Shown: positions 44,122 to 52,779 of the stretch, one piece after another
Layout: each line of letters opens with the position of its first letter
How positions within the stretch are numbered: the first letter of the stretch is position 1
DNA from: Algoriphagus aquaeductus
Lineage (GTDB): Bacteria > Bacteroidota > Bacteroidia > Cytophagales > Cyclobacteriaceae
Assembly (NCBI RefSeq): GCF_003253485.1
Contig: NZ_QKTX01000001.1
Coordinates: forward strand, 310,001 to 374,000
Direction of reading: 5' to 3'
DNA: 64,000 bases
Notes under the pieces: generated by a model
Databases searched by the model: none
Seen by the model: only the letters and a program-made list of their open reading frames with translations
Told to the model about the DNA's origin: nothing
Position numbers and translations under genes: made by a program

Positions 44122-45552
44122 ATGAGCCATTTACCCTTTAAGAAAACAAAGATTCTTGCAACCATAGGCCCAGCTTCCAATAACTACGAAATGATCAAAA
44201 GCCTGGCCCTGGCCGGAGCTAACGTTTTTCGATTGAATTTTTCTCATGGAAGTCATGAAGTACACCAATCTGTCATTGAAATCATCCGCCAAGTCAATAA
44301 AGACCTCAATTGCCATCTTGGTATTTTACAGGACTTGCAAGGCCCGAAAATCCGGGTTGGTGAGGTAGAAAATAACGGTGTAGAGATCAAACCGGGAGAG
44401 CCCATCACCATCACCAATGATCCGGTAGTGGGGACTTCCTCTTTGGTAAGTACAGTGTACCAGAATCTCCCTCAAGACGTCGTTCCCGGCGATCGTATTC
44501 TGATTGATGATGGTAATCTTGAGGTCGTCGTGAACAGCACAGATGGTAAAAATGTCAACTGTACGGTAATTCATGGCGGGATTTTGAAATCCAGAAAAGG
44601 GATTAATTTACCCAATACCAAGGTTTCCGCTCCTTCCCTGACCGAGAAAGACATCGAAGATCTTCATTTTGGATTGGGACAGGATGTAGACTGGATTGCC
44701 CTGTCGTTTGTACGGTCAGCAGAAGATATTTATGACTTGAGAAACAGAATCAAAGCAGCAGGAAAGCATTGTAAGATTGTAGCCAAAATCGAAAAACCTG
44801 AGGCCTTGGAGAATATAGACTCCATTATTGAAGCGACGGATGCCATCATGGTGGCGCGTGGTGATTTGGGAGTGGAGGTTCCCATGGAAATCGTTCCCCT
44901 TTGGCAAAAGAAAATGGTGGAAAAATGCAAACTGGCCTGTAAGCCCGTAATCATTGCCACCCAAATGATGGAAAGCATGATCCAAAATCCAAGACCAACC
45001 CGCGCTGAGACCAACGATGTGGCCAATGCAGTCTTAGACGGTGCCGATGCCGTGATGCTTTCTGCCGAAACTGCTTCCGGGAAATATCCTGTAAATGCGG
45101 TCAAAGCCATGACCAGCATTATTACCTACCTGGAGCAGAATGCCGAGATCTATCATAACCTCTACAAAATCCCGGAGGATGATGTGACATTTTTAAGCAA
45201 CAATCTCATCCTGATGGCTTCCAGACTTTCCAGAAATGTAAAGGCCAAAGCCATTGTGGGAATTACTTCTTCAGGTTTTACGGGATTCAGATTGGCGTCT
45301 CACCGACCCTTGGCCAATATTTTTGTCTTTACCAGAAATCAAAAATTGCTTACTCAAATGTCTTTGGTATGGGGAGTGAGGGCGTATTATTACGAGAGCC
45401 ATGTGTCAACTGACGGGACTTTTGAGGATATCGAGAATACGCTTAAAAATGATGGTCATGTGTCGGTAGGGGATGTCATTATCAATACCGCCAGTATGCC
45501 ATTGAAGGAAAAAGGAAAAACCAACATGCTGAAAATTCATGTGGTGAGCTAA
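44122..45552 (+). CDS. pyk: Pyruvate kinase
   Basis: This glycolytic enzyme makes pyruvate and ATP from phosphoenolpyruvate. The 476-residue protein has KTKILATIGPASNN at the N-terminus, RLNFSHGSHE, the ADP-site motif GPKIRVG, IVAKIEKPEALENIDSI with the catalytic Lys, MVARGDLGVEVP and KPVIIATQMMESMI. A C-terminal domain (ISRLSRNVKAKAIVGITSSG..) holds the allosteric region. It follows the IPExxxVDY gene by 6 nt and ends at a terminator. Confidence 0.97.
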   Translation: MSHLPFKKTKILATIGPASNNYEMIKSLALAGANVFRLNFSHGSHEVHQSVIEIIRQVNKDLNCHLGILQDLQGPKIRVGEVENNGVEIKPGEPITITNDPVVGTSSLVSTVYQNLPQDVVPGDRILIDDGNLEVVVNSTDGKNVNCTVIHGGILKSRKGINLPNTKVSAPSLTEKDIEDLHFGLGQDVDWIALSFVRSAEDIYDLRNRIKAAGKHCKIVAKIEKPEALENIDSIIEATDAIMVARGDLGVEVPMEIVPLWQKKMVEKCKLACKPVIIATQMMESMIQNPRPTRAETNDVANAVLDGADAVMLSAETASGKYPVNAVKAMTSIITYLEQNAEIYHNLYKIPEDDVTFLSNNLILMASRLSRNVKAKAIVGITSSGFTGFRLASHRPLANIFVFTRNQKLLTQMSLVWGVRAYYYESHVSTDGTFEDIENTLKNDGHVSVGDVIINTASMPLKEKGKTNMLKIHVVS

Positions 45553-45577
45553 TGTCTTGATCCAAAAGACAATTGAA

Positions 45578-45609
45578 GGGATGAATCTTGCGGTTCATCC
45601 TTTTTTTTT
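45578..45609 (+). terminator. Intrinsic terminator after pyk
   Basis: The stem GGATGAA/TTCATCC with an eight-base loop, extended by A-T pairs, is followed by T9. It starts about 25 nt after the pyk stop. Confidence 0.85.
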
Positions 45610-45681
45610 GACACTTGACGGCGGTGCCAAAATCCAGCAACAGCTCCTCTGGTTAATCCGGTATACTAATCCAATTTAACT

Positions 45682-47544
45682 ATGACAAAACTGTTAAAAT
45701 TCTTGCTCGCGGGATCGATGTTTTTTACGATCCTTTCCTGCAGTGATGATTATCAGGGACCAATTCCTTTTCCTACCCTGATAGAGGCCGCGAATGAAGC
45801 TGGCTTGACCACGCTAGTCTCTGCTGTTAGAGCGATTCCGGGACTTGAAGCTACTCTTCAGGACCAGCCTGCAATCACCGTTTTTGCCCCAACCAATGAC
45901 GCATTTGCCAATGCGCTTACTGCATTCAGAGCGACCGACCTCAATGATTTGGTCACCAAAATCGGCGGTCCTCAAAATCTTCAGACGGTGCTGGGTTTCC
46001 ATGTGGTTCCAGCAGTCGCTTTTTCAAGAAATCTAAATGAAACCAACATCTTTACTACGCTTTCCGGACAACAATTGAGAGTAAATTCCTCCCCCGGCGT
46101 GGTGACTGTGACTGATGCAGCAGGCAATGTGTCTCGGGTGCTTCAAGCTGATGTTCAAATCGAGAACGGAGTCGTCCACGTAATTGATCGTGTGCTGCTT
46201 CCTTCGATCGAACTGCCGAAACCTACCTTGGTGGAAGCTGCTACCGAGATCGGGTTAACGACTCTGCTCACCGCAGTGACAGCTGTTCCCGGTCTTCCTA
46301 ATGCGCTGCTGTCCGCACCGGCTATTACCGTGTTTGCTCCTACCAATGAAGCCTTTGCGGCAGCCTTGCAGGTTTTTGGAGCCCGCGATCTTAATGAATT
46401 GGTGACCAAAATCGGTGGTCCTGCCAATTTGGAAAAAGTGCTGGGATTCCATGTTGTTCCGGCCAAGGCCCTTTCCACTGATTTGGCTGCGACCAATTCC
46501 TTCCAGACGCTATCGGGACAAACCATCACGGTAGAAAGATCAGGCTCTACCGTGACAGTGAGAGATCAATTGGGCAGAACCGCTCAGGTCGTAGCCGCTG
46601 ACCGAGAAATTGCCAATGGCGTGGTCCATGTCATCAATGGAGTGATGCTTCCTAATCTTGGTCTGCCAACTGTTGTCGAGGCTGCTCAATCTGCTGGTTT
46701 GACTACCCTTCTTGATGCAGTGACTGCGGCAGGTTTGGGCAATGCCCTACTCAATACGCCACAAATGACCGTATTTGCTCCGACTAATGCGGCCTTTACT
46801 GCGGCCTTGCAGGCTTATGGTGCAGCCAACCTTAACCAACTTGTAGCCAAGATCGGTGGAATCAGCAATCTTCAAACTGTACTTGGGTTCCATGTGGTGC
46901 CTGCAGCTGCATTCTCTTTCGAACTTTCTCCGACCAATACCTTTACTACCTTGGCAGGACAGCAATTGACTGTAACCCGAACTGCCTCTGGTGTGACGGT
47001 CCGAGATGCTCTTGGAAACACGGCAAACGTGGTCACTCCTGATGTGGCCATTTCTAATGGTGTTGTCCATGTAATCGACAGGGTGTTGCTACCGACCATC
47101 GACCTTCCGAATGTAGTTGAAGCTGCTCAAGCCGCAAATCTTACAGTTCTTCTTCAGGCCGTAACCGCTGCCGGATTGGGGAATGCCCTCTTGAGCCAAG
47201 AATCAATGACGGTATTTGCACCGACCAATCAAGCATTTACCAATTTGTTGCAGGCTCTTAACCTTAATTCCCTTCAAGAGCTGATCAATGCCTTGGGAGT
47301 GGATGCCGTGACCAAAGTACTTGGTTTCCATGTCGTGCCAGCTACGGCATTCTCTTTCAATTTGGCGGCAGGTGCTCAGGAAGTGCCTACTTTGGCAGGT
47401 GAAATGTTGACTGTTACCAGAACAGGCAATAATGTGACTGTGACCGACAAAGCCGGAAACACATTTAATGTAGTAGCGGCAGATGTTGCGATCGAAAATG
47501 GCGTGGTCCATGTCATTGACGGCGTGTTGTTGCCTACCCTATAA
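45682..47544 (+). CDS. Lipoprotein with four FAS1 (fasciclin) domains
   Basis: This 620-residue surface or periplasmic lipoprotein has signal MTKLLKFLLAGSMFFTILSC. Four tandem FAS1 domains start at about residues 32, 182, 330 and 477. Each has the H1 box (TVFAPTNDAF, TVFAPTNEAF, TVFAPTNAAF, TVFAPTNQAF) and the H2 box (NGVVHVIDRVLLP and variants). FAS1 proteins mediate adhesion, often in biofilm. It is monocistronic, with a terminator at its end and a LytS/LytTR pair behind it. Confidence 0.95.
   Translation: MTKLLKFLLAGSMFFTILSCSDDYQGPIPFPTLIEAANEAGLTTLVSAVRAIPGLEATLQDQPAITVFAPTNDAFANALTAFRATDLNDLVTKIGGPQNLQTVLGFHVVPAVAFSRNLNETNIFTTLSGQQLRVNSSPGVVTVTDAAGNVSRVLQADVQIENGVVHVIDRVLLPSIELPKPTLVEAATEIGLTTLLTAVTAVPGLPNALLSAPAITVFAPTNEAFAAALQVFGARDLNELVTKIGGPANLEKVLGFHVVPAKALSTDLAATNSFQTLSGQTITVERSGSTVTVRDQLGRTAQVVAADREIANGVVHVINGVMLPNLGLPTVVEAAQSAGLTTLLDAVTAAGLGNALLNTPQMTVFAPTNAAFTAALQAYGAANLNQLVAKIGGISNLQTVLGFHVVPAAAFSFELSPTNTFTTLAGQQLTVTRTASGVTVRDALGNTANVVTPDVAISNGVVHVIDRVLLPTIDLPNVVEAAQAANLTVLLQAVTAAGLGNALLSQESMTVFAPTNQAFTNLLQALNLNSLQELINALGVDAVTKVLGFHVVPATAFSFNLAAGAQEVPTLAGEMLTVTRTGNNVTVTDKAGNTFNVVAADVAIENGVVHVIDGVLLPTL
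45775..47541 (+). repeat. Four tandem coding repeats of about 440-450 bp (FAS1 units)
   Basis: Repeat units begin near 45775, 46225, 46669 and 47110, giving spacings of about 450, 444 and 441 nt. They are related at both DNA and protein level and encode the four FAS1 domains. Such DNA can recombine and change domain number. Confidence 0.85.
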
Positions 47545-47572
47545 GTAAATAAATAAGTACTACCACAATGAT

Positions 47573-47604
47573 GCGAGGGACAGATTTTCTGTCCCTTGCT
47601 TTTC
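47573..47604 (+). terminator. Intrinsic terminator after the FAS1 gene
   Basis: A 12-bp stem (47573-47584 with 47588-47599, one G-T pair) closes a short loop and runs into T-rich sequence. It starts 28 nt after the stop. Confidence 0.85.
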
Positions 47605-47646
47605 TCATAGGGATGTTAAAAGATTGACTAGCAGAGGAGGAGCGAG

Positions 47647-48669
47647 ATGTTTGATCACAAATACAATGTGCTGTTTGCTTCAGGATTGGGCATTTATTCT
47701 TTCTTGAACATCTATTTTTTGGATGGTGACCGGTTGTTTGCCGTAAACTTGGCAGCCATTCCGCTTTTTATGCTGATTTTGATTTTGTGCTTATCAGTTT
47801 GGGCAATCAATCTTTTTATTCAAAAATTTATCCTGGAAAACGTTTCCAATTTTCACCCATTATTGGTTCAGTTTGGATTGGGAGCACTAGGAGTGCTGGT
47901 GCTGTCTTTTTTGTCCTCTGAGATTTCCGGAAGCTTACTGGGAGGTCCTTTTCGATTTTCTTTGCAAAATTTCCTGTTGACCGCCGCTTTTACCTCCCGA
48001 ATCAATCTGTTTCTCAACTCGGTTAATGCAATTTATTTTTTCAGTGAAAAGCTAAAACAAAAGGCAGTGGAAGCCGAGAAACTGAAATCATTGACTTCTG
48101 AGGCCAAGCTTGTTTCGCTTAATTCACACCTCAATCCTCATTTTTTTTTCAATAATCTCAGTACGCTGTCTGTATTGATTCATGAAGATGTCCAGCTGGC
48201 TGATAAGTATCTTCAAAAGCTCAGCGAGATTTATCGGTATATTTTGAATAACAGAGGCAATGAACTGGTTCGATTAAATCAGGAACTTGATTTTTTGAAT
48301 AACTACCTAGACTTGTTGTCTATCAGATTTGAGCAATCCTTAAAATTCAAAGTAAGTATTGAGTCGTATTCAAGCCACTTTTTGATTCCTCCGGCAGTGT
48401 TGCAGTTGTTGGTGGAGAATGTCGTCAAACACAATTATTTTACCCAAAAAGAGCCATTGGAAGTGAAGATCAGTTCCAAGGGCAAAAGGCTTTCGATCTG
48501 GAACAAAAAACAGCCCAAGGAGGTGGTGGATTATTCCTCGGGCATTGGGCTTCAAAACATATCTGACAGATATAGGTTTCTAAATCTGGCAATCACTATT
48601 GAAAATGCCAAAGATTATTTTCAGGTCGAACTTCCTTTGATTGATGACAAAGAACTTACTTTTAGTTGA
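47647..48669 (+). CDS. LytS-type sensor histidine kinase
   Basis: This 340-residue membrane kinase of the LytS/YehU type has about four hydrophobic helices in the first 140 residues, a short coiled linker and the His-kinase domain with LNSHLNPHFFFNNLSTLSVL (phospho-acceptor His about 165). The GHKL ATPase part has LQLLVENVVKHN and the late motif GIGLQNISDRY. An unusually good purine-rich Shine-Dalgarno (GAGGAGG) precedes the ATG, rare in this window. The LytTR regulator gene overlaps its end by 26 nt. Confidence 0.92.
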   Translation: MFDHKYNVLFASGLGIYSFLNIYFLDGDRLFAVNLAAIPLFMLILILCLSVWAINLFIQKFILENVSNFHPLLVQFGLGALGVLVLSFLSSEISGSLLGGPFRFSLQNFLLTAAFTSRINLFLNSVNAIYFFSEKLKQKAVEAEKLKSLTSEAKLVSLNSHLNPHFFFNNLSTLSVLIHEDVQLADKYLQKLSEIYRYILNNRGNELVRLNQELDFLNNYLDLLSIRFEQSLKFKVSIESYSSHFLIPPAVLQLLVENVVKHNYFTQKEPLEVKISSKGKRLSIWNKKQPKEVVDYSSGIGLQNISDRYRFLNLAITIENAKDYFQVELPLIDDKELTFS

Positions 48670-49420
48670 AGATGAGCCTTTAGCTCAAGCCAGGATCAAA
48701 TCTATAGTCCTCAAGCATTTTCCGGAATGGAATCTGGCTGAGCCCATTCAAAGTGTTAGGGAATTGAACGAGGCGCTGGAAAAGCAGGAGGAATTTGATC
48801 TGATTCTTTGTGATGTTCATCTGGCTGATGGACTTAGTTTTTCGGGATTTCAAGGCAAAGAAATTCATGTTCCGGTCATATTTATAACCGCCTACGACCA
48901 ATATGCTTTACAGTCATTCGAACATAATTGCATCGATTACCTGCTCAAGCCCATTCAGGAAGACCGTTTGGTCAAGGCTTTTGAAAAGGTTGAGAAGTTT
49001 TCATCATCCAAGCGTTCGATTCCTTTTCCAAAAGAGTTTTTCAATGAATTTTTAAGTCGATACACGCAGAAAAATTATAAAAAACGATTCTTAAGCCGGT
49101 CGGGAAACCGTCTTTGTTTCATTCCATCAGAATCCGTCGCGTATTTCTATGCAGAAGAAGGGGTGACTTTTTTGATTGAGTCAGGTTCGTCTCACAAGCA
49201 TATCGTAGATCATTCGCTCAACGAATTGGAGAAGGAGTTGTTGGATCCCAATAAATTTTACCGAATCAATCGGTCGGTGATCATCAATCTGGATAATCTG
49301 GTTGAAATGAGGCCTTACATCAATGGGAGATTGGTCGTTTCGCTCAATGTCAAATCTGAGGAGTCGCTGATTGTGGCCAGGGAAAAAGTAAGTGAGTTTA
49401 AGTCATGGATCAATCAATAA
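48644..49420 (+). CDS. LytTR-family response regulator
   Basis: This 258-residue DNA-binding response regulator has a receiver domain at residues 1-120 with phospho-acceptor Asp57 in LILCDVHLADG and Lys in LLKPIQEDRL. A C-terminal LytTR DNA-binding domain begins near KKRFLSRSGNRLCFIPSESVAYFYAEEGVTF and includes KFYRINRSVIINLDNL. ATG at 48644 is used. It is the cognate partner of the kinase it overlaps. Target genes are unknown; the FAS1 lipoprotein upstream and the small membrane protein downstream are candidates. Confidence 0.93.
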   Translation: MTKNLLLVEDEPLAQARIKSIVLKHFPEWNLAEPIQSVRELNEALEKQEEFDLILCDVHLADGLSFSGFQGKEIHVPVIFITAYDQYALQSFEHNCIDYLLKPIQEDRLVKAFEKVEKFSSSKRSIPFPKEFFNEFLSRYTQKNYKKRFLSRSGNRLCFIPSESVAYFYAEEGVTFLIESGSSHKHIVDHSLNELEKELLDPNKFYRINRSVIINLDNLVEMRPYINGRLVVSLNVKSEESLIVAREKVSEFKSWINQ

Positions 49421-49427
49421 TCGGGAT

Positions 49428-49775
49428 ATGAAAGTCATTTTCACGCTGGTTTTGTTGATCTTTTCTGCGGCCAATTTGTCGGCCCAGAGTACCTCCCTTG
49501 ATTCGCTCAAACGCGCTGTGACCCAATTGGATCAAGACTTGTATCAGGTTCAGCTCCATTTGCATCAATCCCAGTCGCAATTGCGACAAGGAATCGTAGT
49601 GGCCACTTTGGGGTACACCGTGACGATCATTGGAGGCCAACTACTGGGGACGCGTCCCAAAGTGGGGGAAACATTGCTTTACGTAGGTGGTGCCACAGGA
49701 CTGGTGGGCACGGTGATTCTGTTCAGAGGTTTTAAAAAAATCAGCCTTGGGCCACCACTTCCCAGGAGGAGTTAG
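49428..49775 (+). CDS. Small exported membrane protein, unknown
   Basis: This 115-residue protein of unknown family has signal peptide MKVIFTLVLLIFSAANLSAQ. A coiled-coil-like segment (SLKRAVTQLDQDLYQVQLHLHQSQSQL) follows, then two hydrophobic stretches (VATLGYTVTIIGGQLL and TLLYVGGATGLVGTVILF). It begins 7 nt after the LytTR regulator, so it is probably co-transcribed with the two-component pair and could be its output or accessory. ATG at 49428 gives the signal peptide. The last 4 nt overlap the convergent NFACT gene. Confidence 0.7.
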   Translation: MKVIFTLVLLIFSAANLSAQSTSLDSLKRAVTQLDQDLYQVQLHLHQSQSQLRQGIVVATLGYTVTIIGGQLLGTRPKVGETLLYVGGATGLVGTVILFRGFKKISLGPPLPRRS

Positions 49776-51358
49776 CTGTCTTTTTTGGAGGAAGTTTCTT
49801 CATCTGGGCCCAATGGGCGCACCATGATGACTTTTTCCCTGTCGACCATCACTGATCCCGGTGCACTTCCTTTTACTTTTCTGACAAATTTCACCTCAGT
49901 CAGAATCACCGGAGCAAGTGAGTCCGTTTTCAATTTGGAATAAAATGCGGCCAAACCTGCCGCTCTTTCGATCACTTGTGGAGGTATCCCATTCATTCCT
50001 TTCGTGCGGATGACCACATGGGAACCAGGTACCTGCCGGGCGTGTAGCCAAAGGTCATTTTTATGAACAAATCCGCGGAGCATTTCATCATTGTCCTTGG
50101 CTGATTTGCCTACCCAAATGGTAAATCCTTCGAATTCAAATACCTTGAAAGGGAGACTTCCGGCCTCTTTTTGATTGATTTTATCCTCTGGATTTACTTT
50201 CAAAAAGGCTTTTAATCCGCGAAACTCTTTGATCGACTCCACTAGGACGATTTTTTTCTCCAGTTCCATCGCCAAGCTTCTTTTGGCAGCCAGGGTCTTC
50301 TCGATCTGATTCAGTTCAAGTTGTCTGTTTTTGGATTTTCGATACAAGGAAGCGGCCAAATCCTGAGGCTTCTGATTGGGTTTTAATTTGACCAAAATCA
50401 TCTCCCCCGTGTAAAATTGATGAATCTCCGCTTCTTGGACGCCTTCGGAGAAGACATGCAAATTGGCCATGATTACATCGGCAAATTGGGCAGGCGGAGG
50501 TGAGGATTTGAGTTCGTCTAATTTTTCGGATGACTTTTTCAGATAGGAAAGTGTCTTTTTGAGTTGTTCTTGATAGGATTTAAGGAGTTTGGTTTTTTCT
50601 TTTTCAAAATTTCCGATGACCAGTGCCCGATAAAACAATTCATTGCAGGCTTGGACAGGGTCTGAGAAACTCCCAAAGGAATCGGATTCAGGCAGCAGAC
50701 TGAGGGTGATTTCCCCTTCTTTTTCCACCATTGAAAAAAGCGGAGCATCCAGCAGGTCCAGCAAGTCCTGCATCAGATTCCATTTGGTGCTCAAATCAGC
50801 ATCCGGGTATCCTCTCTCCTTGAGCCAGTTTCTGGGGATTTGTCCTAAGGTGGGAAGAAACTGTGCCGCATTTCCTTGGAGTTCTTCAAATCTTTCCCAA
50901 GTCAAATCAAGAGGTCTTTCCAGCGATTTCCAATCGAGTGTCTTGTCTTCTTTGATTTCGTTTCGAAAGAGGGCGGTTGGAGAAGTCTCGTCGGCGTGGT
51001 AGAGCAGGATATTGCTACGGTTACCATGGAGTTTAAAAATCAGTTTTTTGCCGGATGCAAGCTCAAATCTCATGGCTCTTTCAAAAGAAAAGACATGACA
51101 GGAAAGAATCTGATCTCCTACGAGTTCTGCAAAAAGGTCGATGCTGTTTCTTTTGGCCCGGTGAAAATGATCAGGAAAGCTCAGGTACACTTGAGGGGGT
51201 AGCAAATGCGCCCGGATATATCGTGTGCCTTGGTTTCCCTGCGTTTCAATAATCAGTTCGTCTTTACTCTGGGAAAAACAGCTCAGGATCGAACAGCCGG
51301 CAAATTCTTCTGAAAGGGCAGGGGCTAAATATCGTAGAAAATGATAATTGAGATGCAT
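49772..51358 (-). CDS. NFACT-family protein (RqcH-like)
   Basis: This 528-residue protein is of the NFACT family, which includes RqcH. RqcH adds C-terminal alanine tails to peptides stalled on split large ribosomal subunits. The N-terminal NFACT-N part begins MHLNYHFLRYLAPALSEEFAGC. A central coiled coil (EKEKTKLLKSYQEQLKKTLSYLKKSSEKL..) follows, and then the C-terminal NFACT-R RNA-binding domain with GFTIWVGKSAKDNDEMLRGFVHKNDLWLHARQVPGSHVVIRT. It is the last gene of a five-gene minus run, with its start overlapping the MBL stop by one base. Confidence 0.9.
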   Translation of the reverse strand: MHLNYHFLRYLAPALSEEFAGCSILSCFSQSKDELIIETQGNQGTRYIRAHLLPPQVYLSFPDHFHRAKRNSIDLFAELVGDQILSCHVFSFERAMRFELASGKKLIFKLHGNRSNILLYHADETSPTALFRNEIKEDKTLDWKSLERPLDLTWERFEELQGNAAQFLPTLGQIPRNWLKERGYPDADLSTKWNLMQDLLDLLDAPLFSMVEKEGEITLSLLPESDSFGSFSDPVQACNELFYRALVIGNFEKEKTKLLKSYQEQLKKTLSYLKKSSEKLDELKSSPPPAQFADVIMANLHVFSEGVQEAEIHQFYTGEMILVKLKPNQKPQDLAASLYRKSKNRQLELNQIEKTLAAKRSLAMELEKKIVLVESIKEFRGLKAFLKVNPEDKINQKEAGSLPFKVFEFEGFTIWVGKSAKDNDEMLRGFVHKNDLWLHARQVPGSHVVIRTKGMNGIPPQVIERAAGLAAFYSKLKTDSLAPVILTEVKFVRKVKGSAPGSVMVDREKVIMVRPLGPDEETSSKKDS

Positions 51359-52122
51359 CAGGGCAAAATTAGCTCTAAGCCATCGTATGCCAGAAAAATT
51401 CCTTCGGGAAGTTCCTGTTCGATATCCTGATGTTTTCCCAGTCGATGGGAGATGTGTGTGAAAAAGGTCTTTTTCGCACCTATTTTGATGGCCTGATCGA
51501 TGGCTTGATCCAAGGTGAAATGAGAAATATGGGACTCCTTCTGCAGGGCATTGATTACCAAGATCTCTGTTCCCTCCAAAAGTTTGTAAGAATCCTCGGG
51601 GATAAAGTTGGCATCCGTGATGTAGCTGAAGTCGCCTATTCTGAATCCCAAAACAGGAAGTTTGTAATGAAGAACAGGAATGGGGGTGATGCCGATTCCA
51701 TTGATATGAAAGGCATGTTCATCAATTTCAATACAATTGACCTGAGGTACCCCCGGGTATTTTTTGTCGTTGAAAATGTAAGCGTATTCACGTTGCAGTT
51801 GCTCCAAAACCGGCTTTCTTCCAAATACCGGCATGTCCATTTGCTGGGAAAAATTAAACGGACGGATATCATCCAAACCGGCCGTGTGATCCTTGTGCTC
51901 GTGGGTAAACAAGACTGCATCCAGTTTTTTGATCCCCGCTCTGAGCATTTGCATCCTGAAATCAGGTCCGGTGTCAATCACCAGAGAAGTTTGATCCGTT
52001 TCGACAAAGACCGAGGTCCGAAAACGTTTGTCACGAAAATCCAGGGATTGGCAAACCTGACATTCACAACCGATGACGGGAACGCCTTGAGAAGTGCCTG
52101 TACCTAGAAAATTAACTTTCAA
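51358..52122 (-). CDS. MBL-fold metallo-hydrolase (PhnP-like)
   Basis: This 254-residue metallo-beta-lactamase-fold enzyme has the zinc motif FTHEHKDHTAGLDDIRPF and the family ending FFTHISHRLGKH. A short Cys pair near the start (CECQVC) and TGTSQGVPVIGCECQVC resemble PhnP-type phosphodiesterases. Substrates of this branch are mostly unknown. It overlaps the preceding 92-residue gene by 4 nt and the NFACT gene by 1 nt. Confidence 0.88.
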   Translation of the reverse strand: MKVNFLGTGTSQGVPVIGCECQVCQSLDFRDKRFRTSVFVETDQTSLVIDTGPDFRMQMLRAGIKKLDAVLFTHEHKDHTAGLDDIRPFNFSQQMDMPVFGRKPVLEQLQREYAYIFNDKKYPGVPQVNCIEIDEHAFHINGIGITPIPVLHYKLPVLGFRIGDFSYITDANFIPEDSYKLLEGTEILVINALQKESHISHFTLDQAIDQAIKIGAKKTFFTHISHRLGKHQDIEQELPEGIFLAYDGLELILP

Positions 52123-52397
52123 AACTTGAGGGTGGTTTGTCTTAACTCGTTGAGGAAGTCTTGATTGGTTTTCTCTTTAAACTCGGACGGTTCAAGATTC
52201 AGTTCAGAAAGGATGTCAATCAAGGCGTTGATCTTTCCTTCCAAAGGAAAGTATTTGTTGACGATGACGATCTTGGTGTCTTTGAGTACACAGTAGCCGG
52301 ATTTGAAATTCCCTTTTTCGTAGCGAAGAATGTAGCTCGAAGCTGAAAAAAGGTTTTCCAGTTTATCCAAAAAATGCTTGGTGTACTTGACTGCCAT
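52119..52397 (-). CDS. Small conserved-looking protein, unknown
   Basis: This 92-residue protein of unknown family (MAVKYTKHFLDKLENLFSASSYILRYEKGNFKSGYCVLKDTKIVIVNKYFPLEGKINALIDILSEL) looks like a small alpha/beta fold. Tight packing in the operon (4-nt overlap with the MBL gene, 4-nt gap after the receiver gene) makes it a genuine gene. No catalytic motif is visible. Confidence 0.75.
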   Translation of the reverse strand: MAVKYTKHFLDKLENLFSASSYILRYEKGNFKSGYCVLKDTKIVIVNKYFPLEGKINALIDILSELNLEPSEFKEKTNQDFLNELRQTTLKF

Positions 52398-52401
52398 CGG
52401 G

Positions 52402-52779
52402 TTAGCTGAGGAATTTTTTGACTGTGGCCAGCACTACGTCGTAGTCCAAGGGTTTTTGGATAAAGTCATTGAACCCGAATTTTCGAAATTCTTCGGGAGT
52501 ATAATTTGGGGCATTTCCGGAAATGGCAATGATGGGAAGTTTGCTCTTTTTTGGGTCGGCAAGGCTTCTTATTTCTTTGGTACATTGCACCCCGTCCATG
52601 ACAGGCATGGTAATATCCATCAGGATCAGATCAAAATCTTCATTGGCCAGAAGGTCCAGCACCTGCTTGCCATTTCTTGCGGCCTTCATTTGATAATTTT
52701 CAAATGCGAGGACGTTTTTGGTCAGATTGATGATAATGGAGCTGTCTTCTCCAACAAGGATTTTTTTTGGTTCACTCAT
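52402..52779 (-). CDS. Stand-alone response regulator receiver
   Basis: This 125-residue single receiver (CheY-like) has phospho-acceptor Asp55 in LMDITMPVMDG, Lys in FIQKPLDYDVV and the acidic pocket (Glu11, Asp12). It has no output domain. Its start overlaps the stop of the preceding REC-Hpt gene by 4 nt (ATGA), so translation is coupled. It probably receives phosphate from the Hpt domain encoded upstream. Confidence 0.92.
   Translation of the reverse strand: MSEPKKILVGEDSSIIINLTKNVLAFENYQMKAARNGKQVLDLLANEDFDLILMDITMPVMDGVQCTKEIRSLADPKKSKLPIIAISGNAPNYTPEEFRKFGFNDFIQKPLDYDVVLATVKKFLS

Noticed and set aside
45775-47541. Regular repeats of about 440 bp considered as a CRISPR or satellite array
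   Set aside because: The units are in frame and encode FAS1 domains, so they are coding domain repeats.
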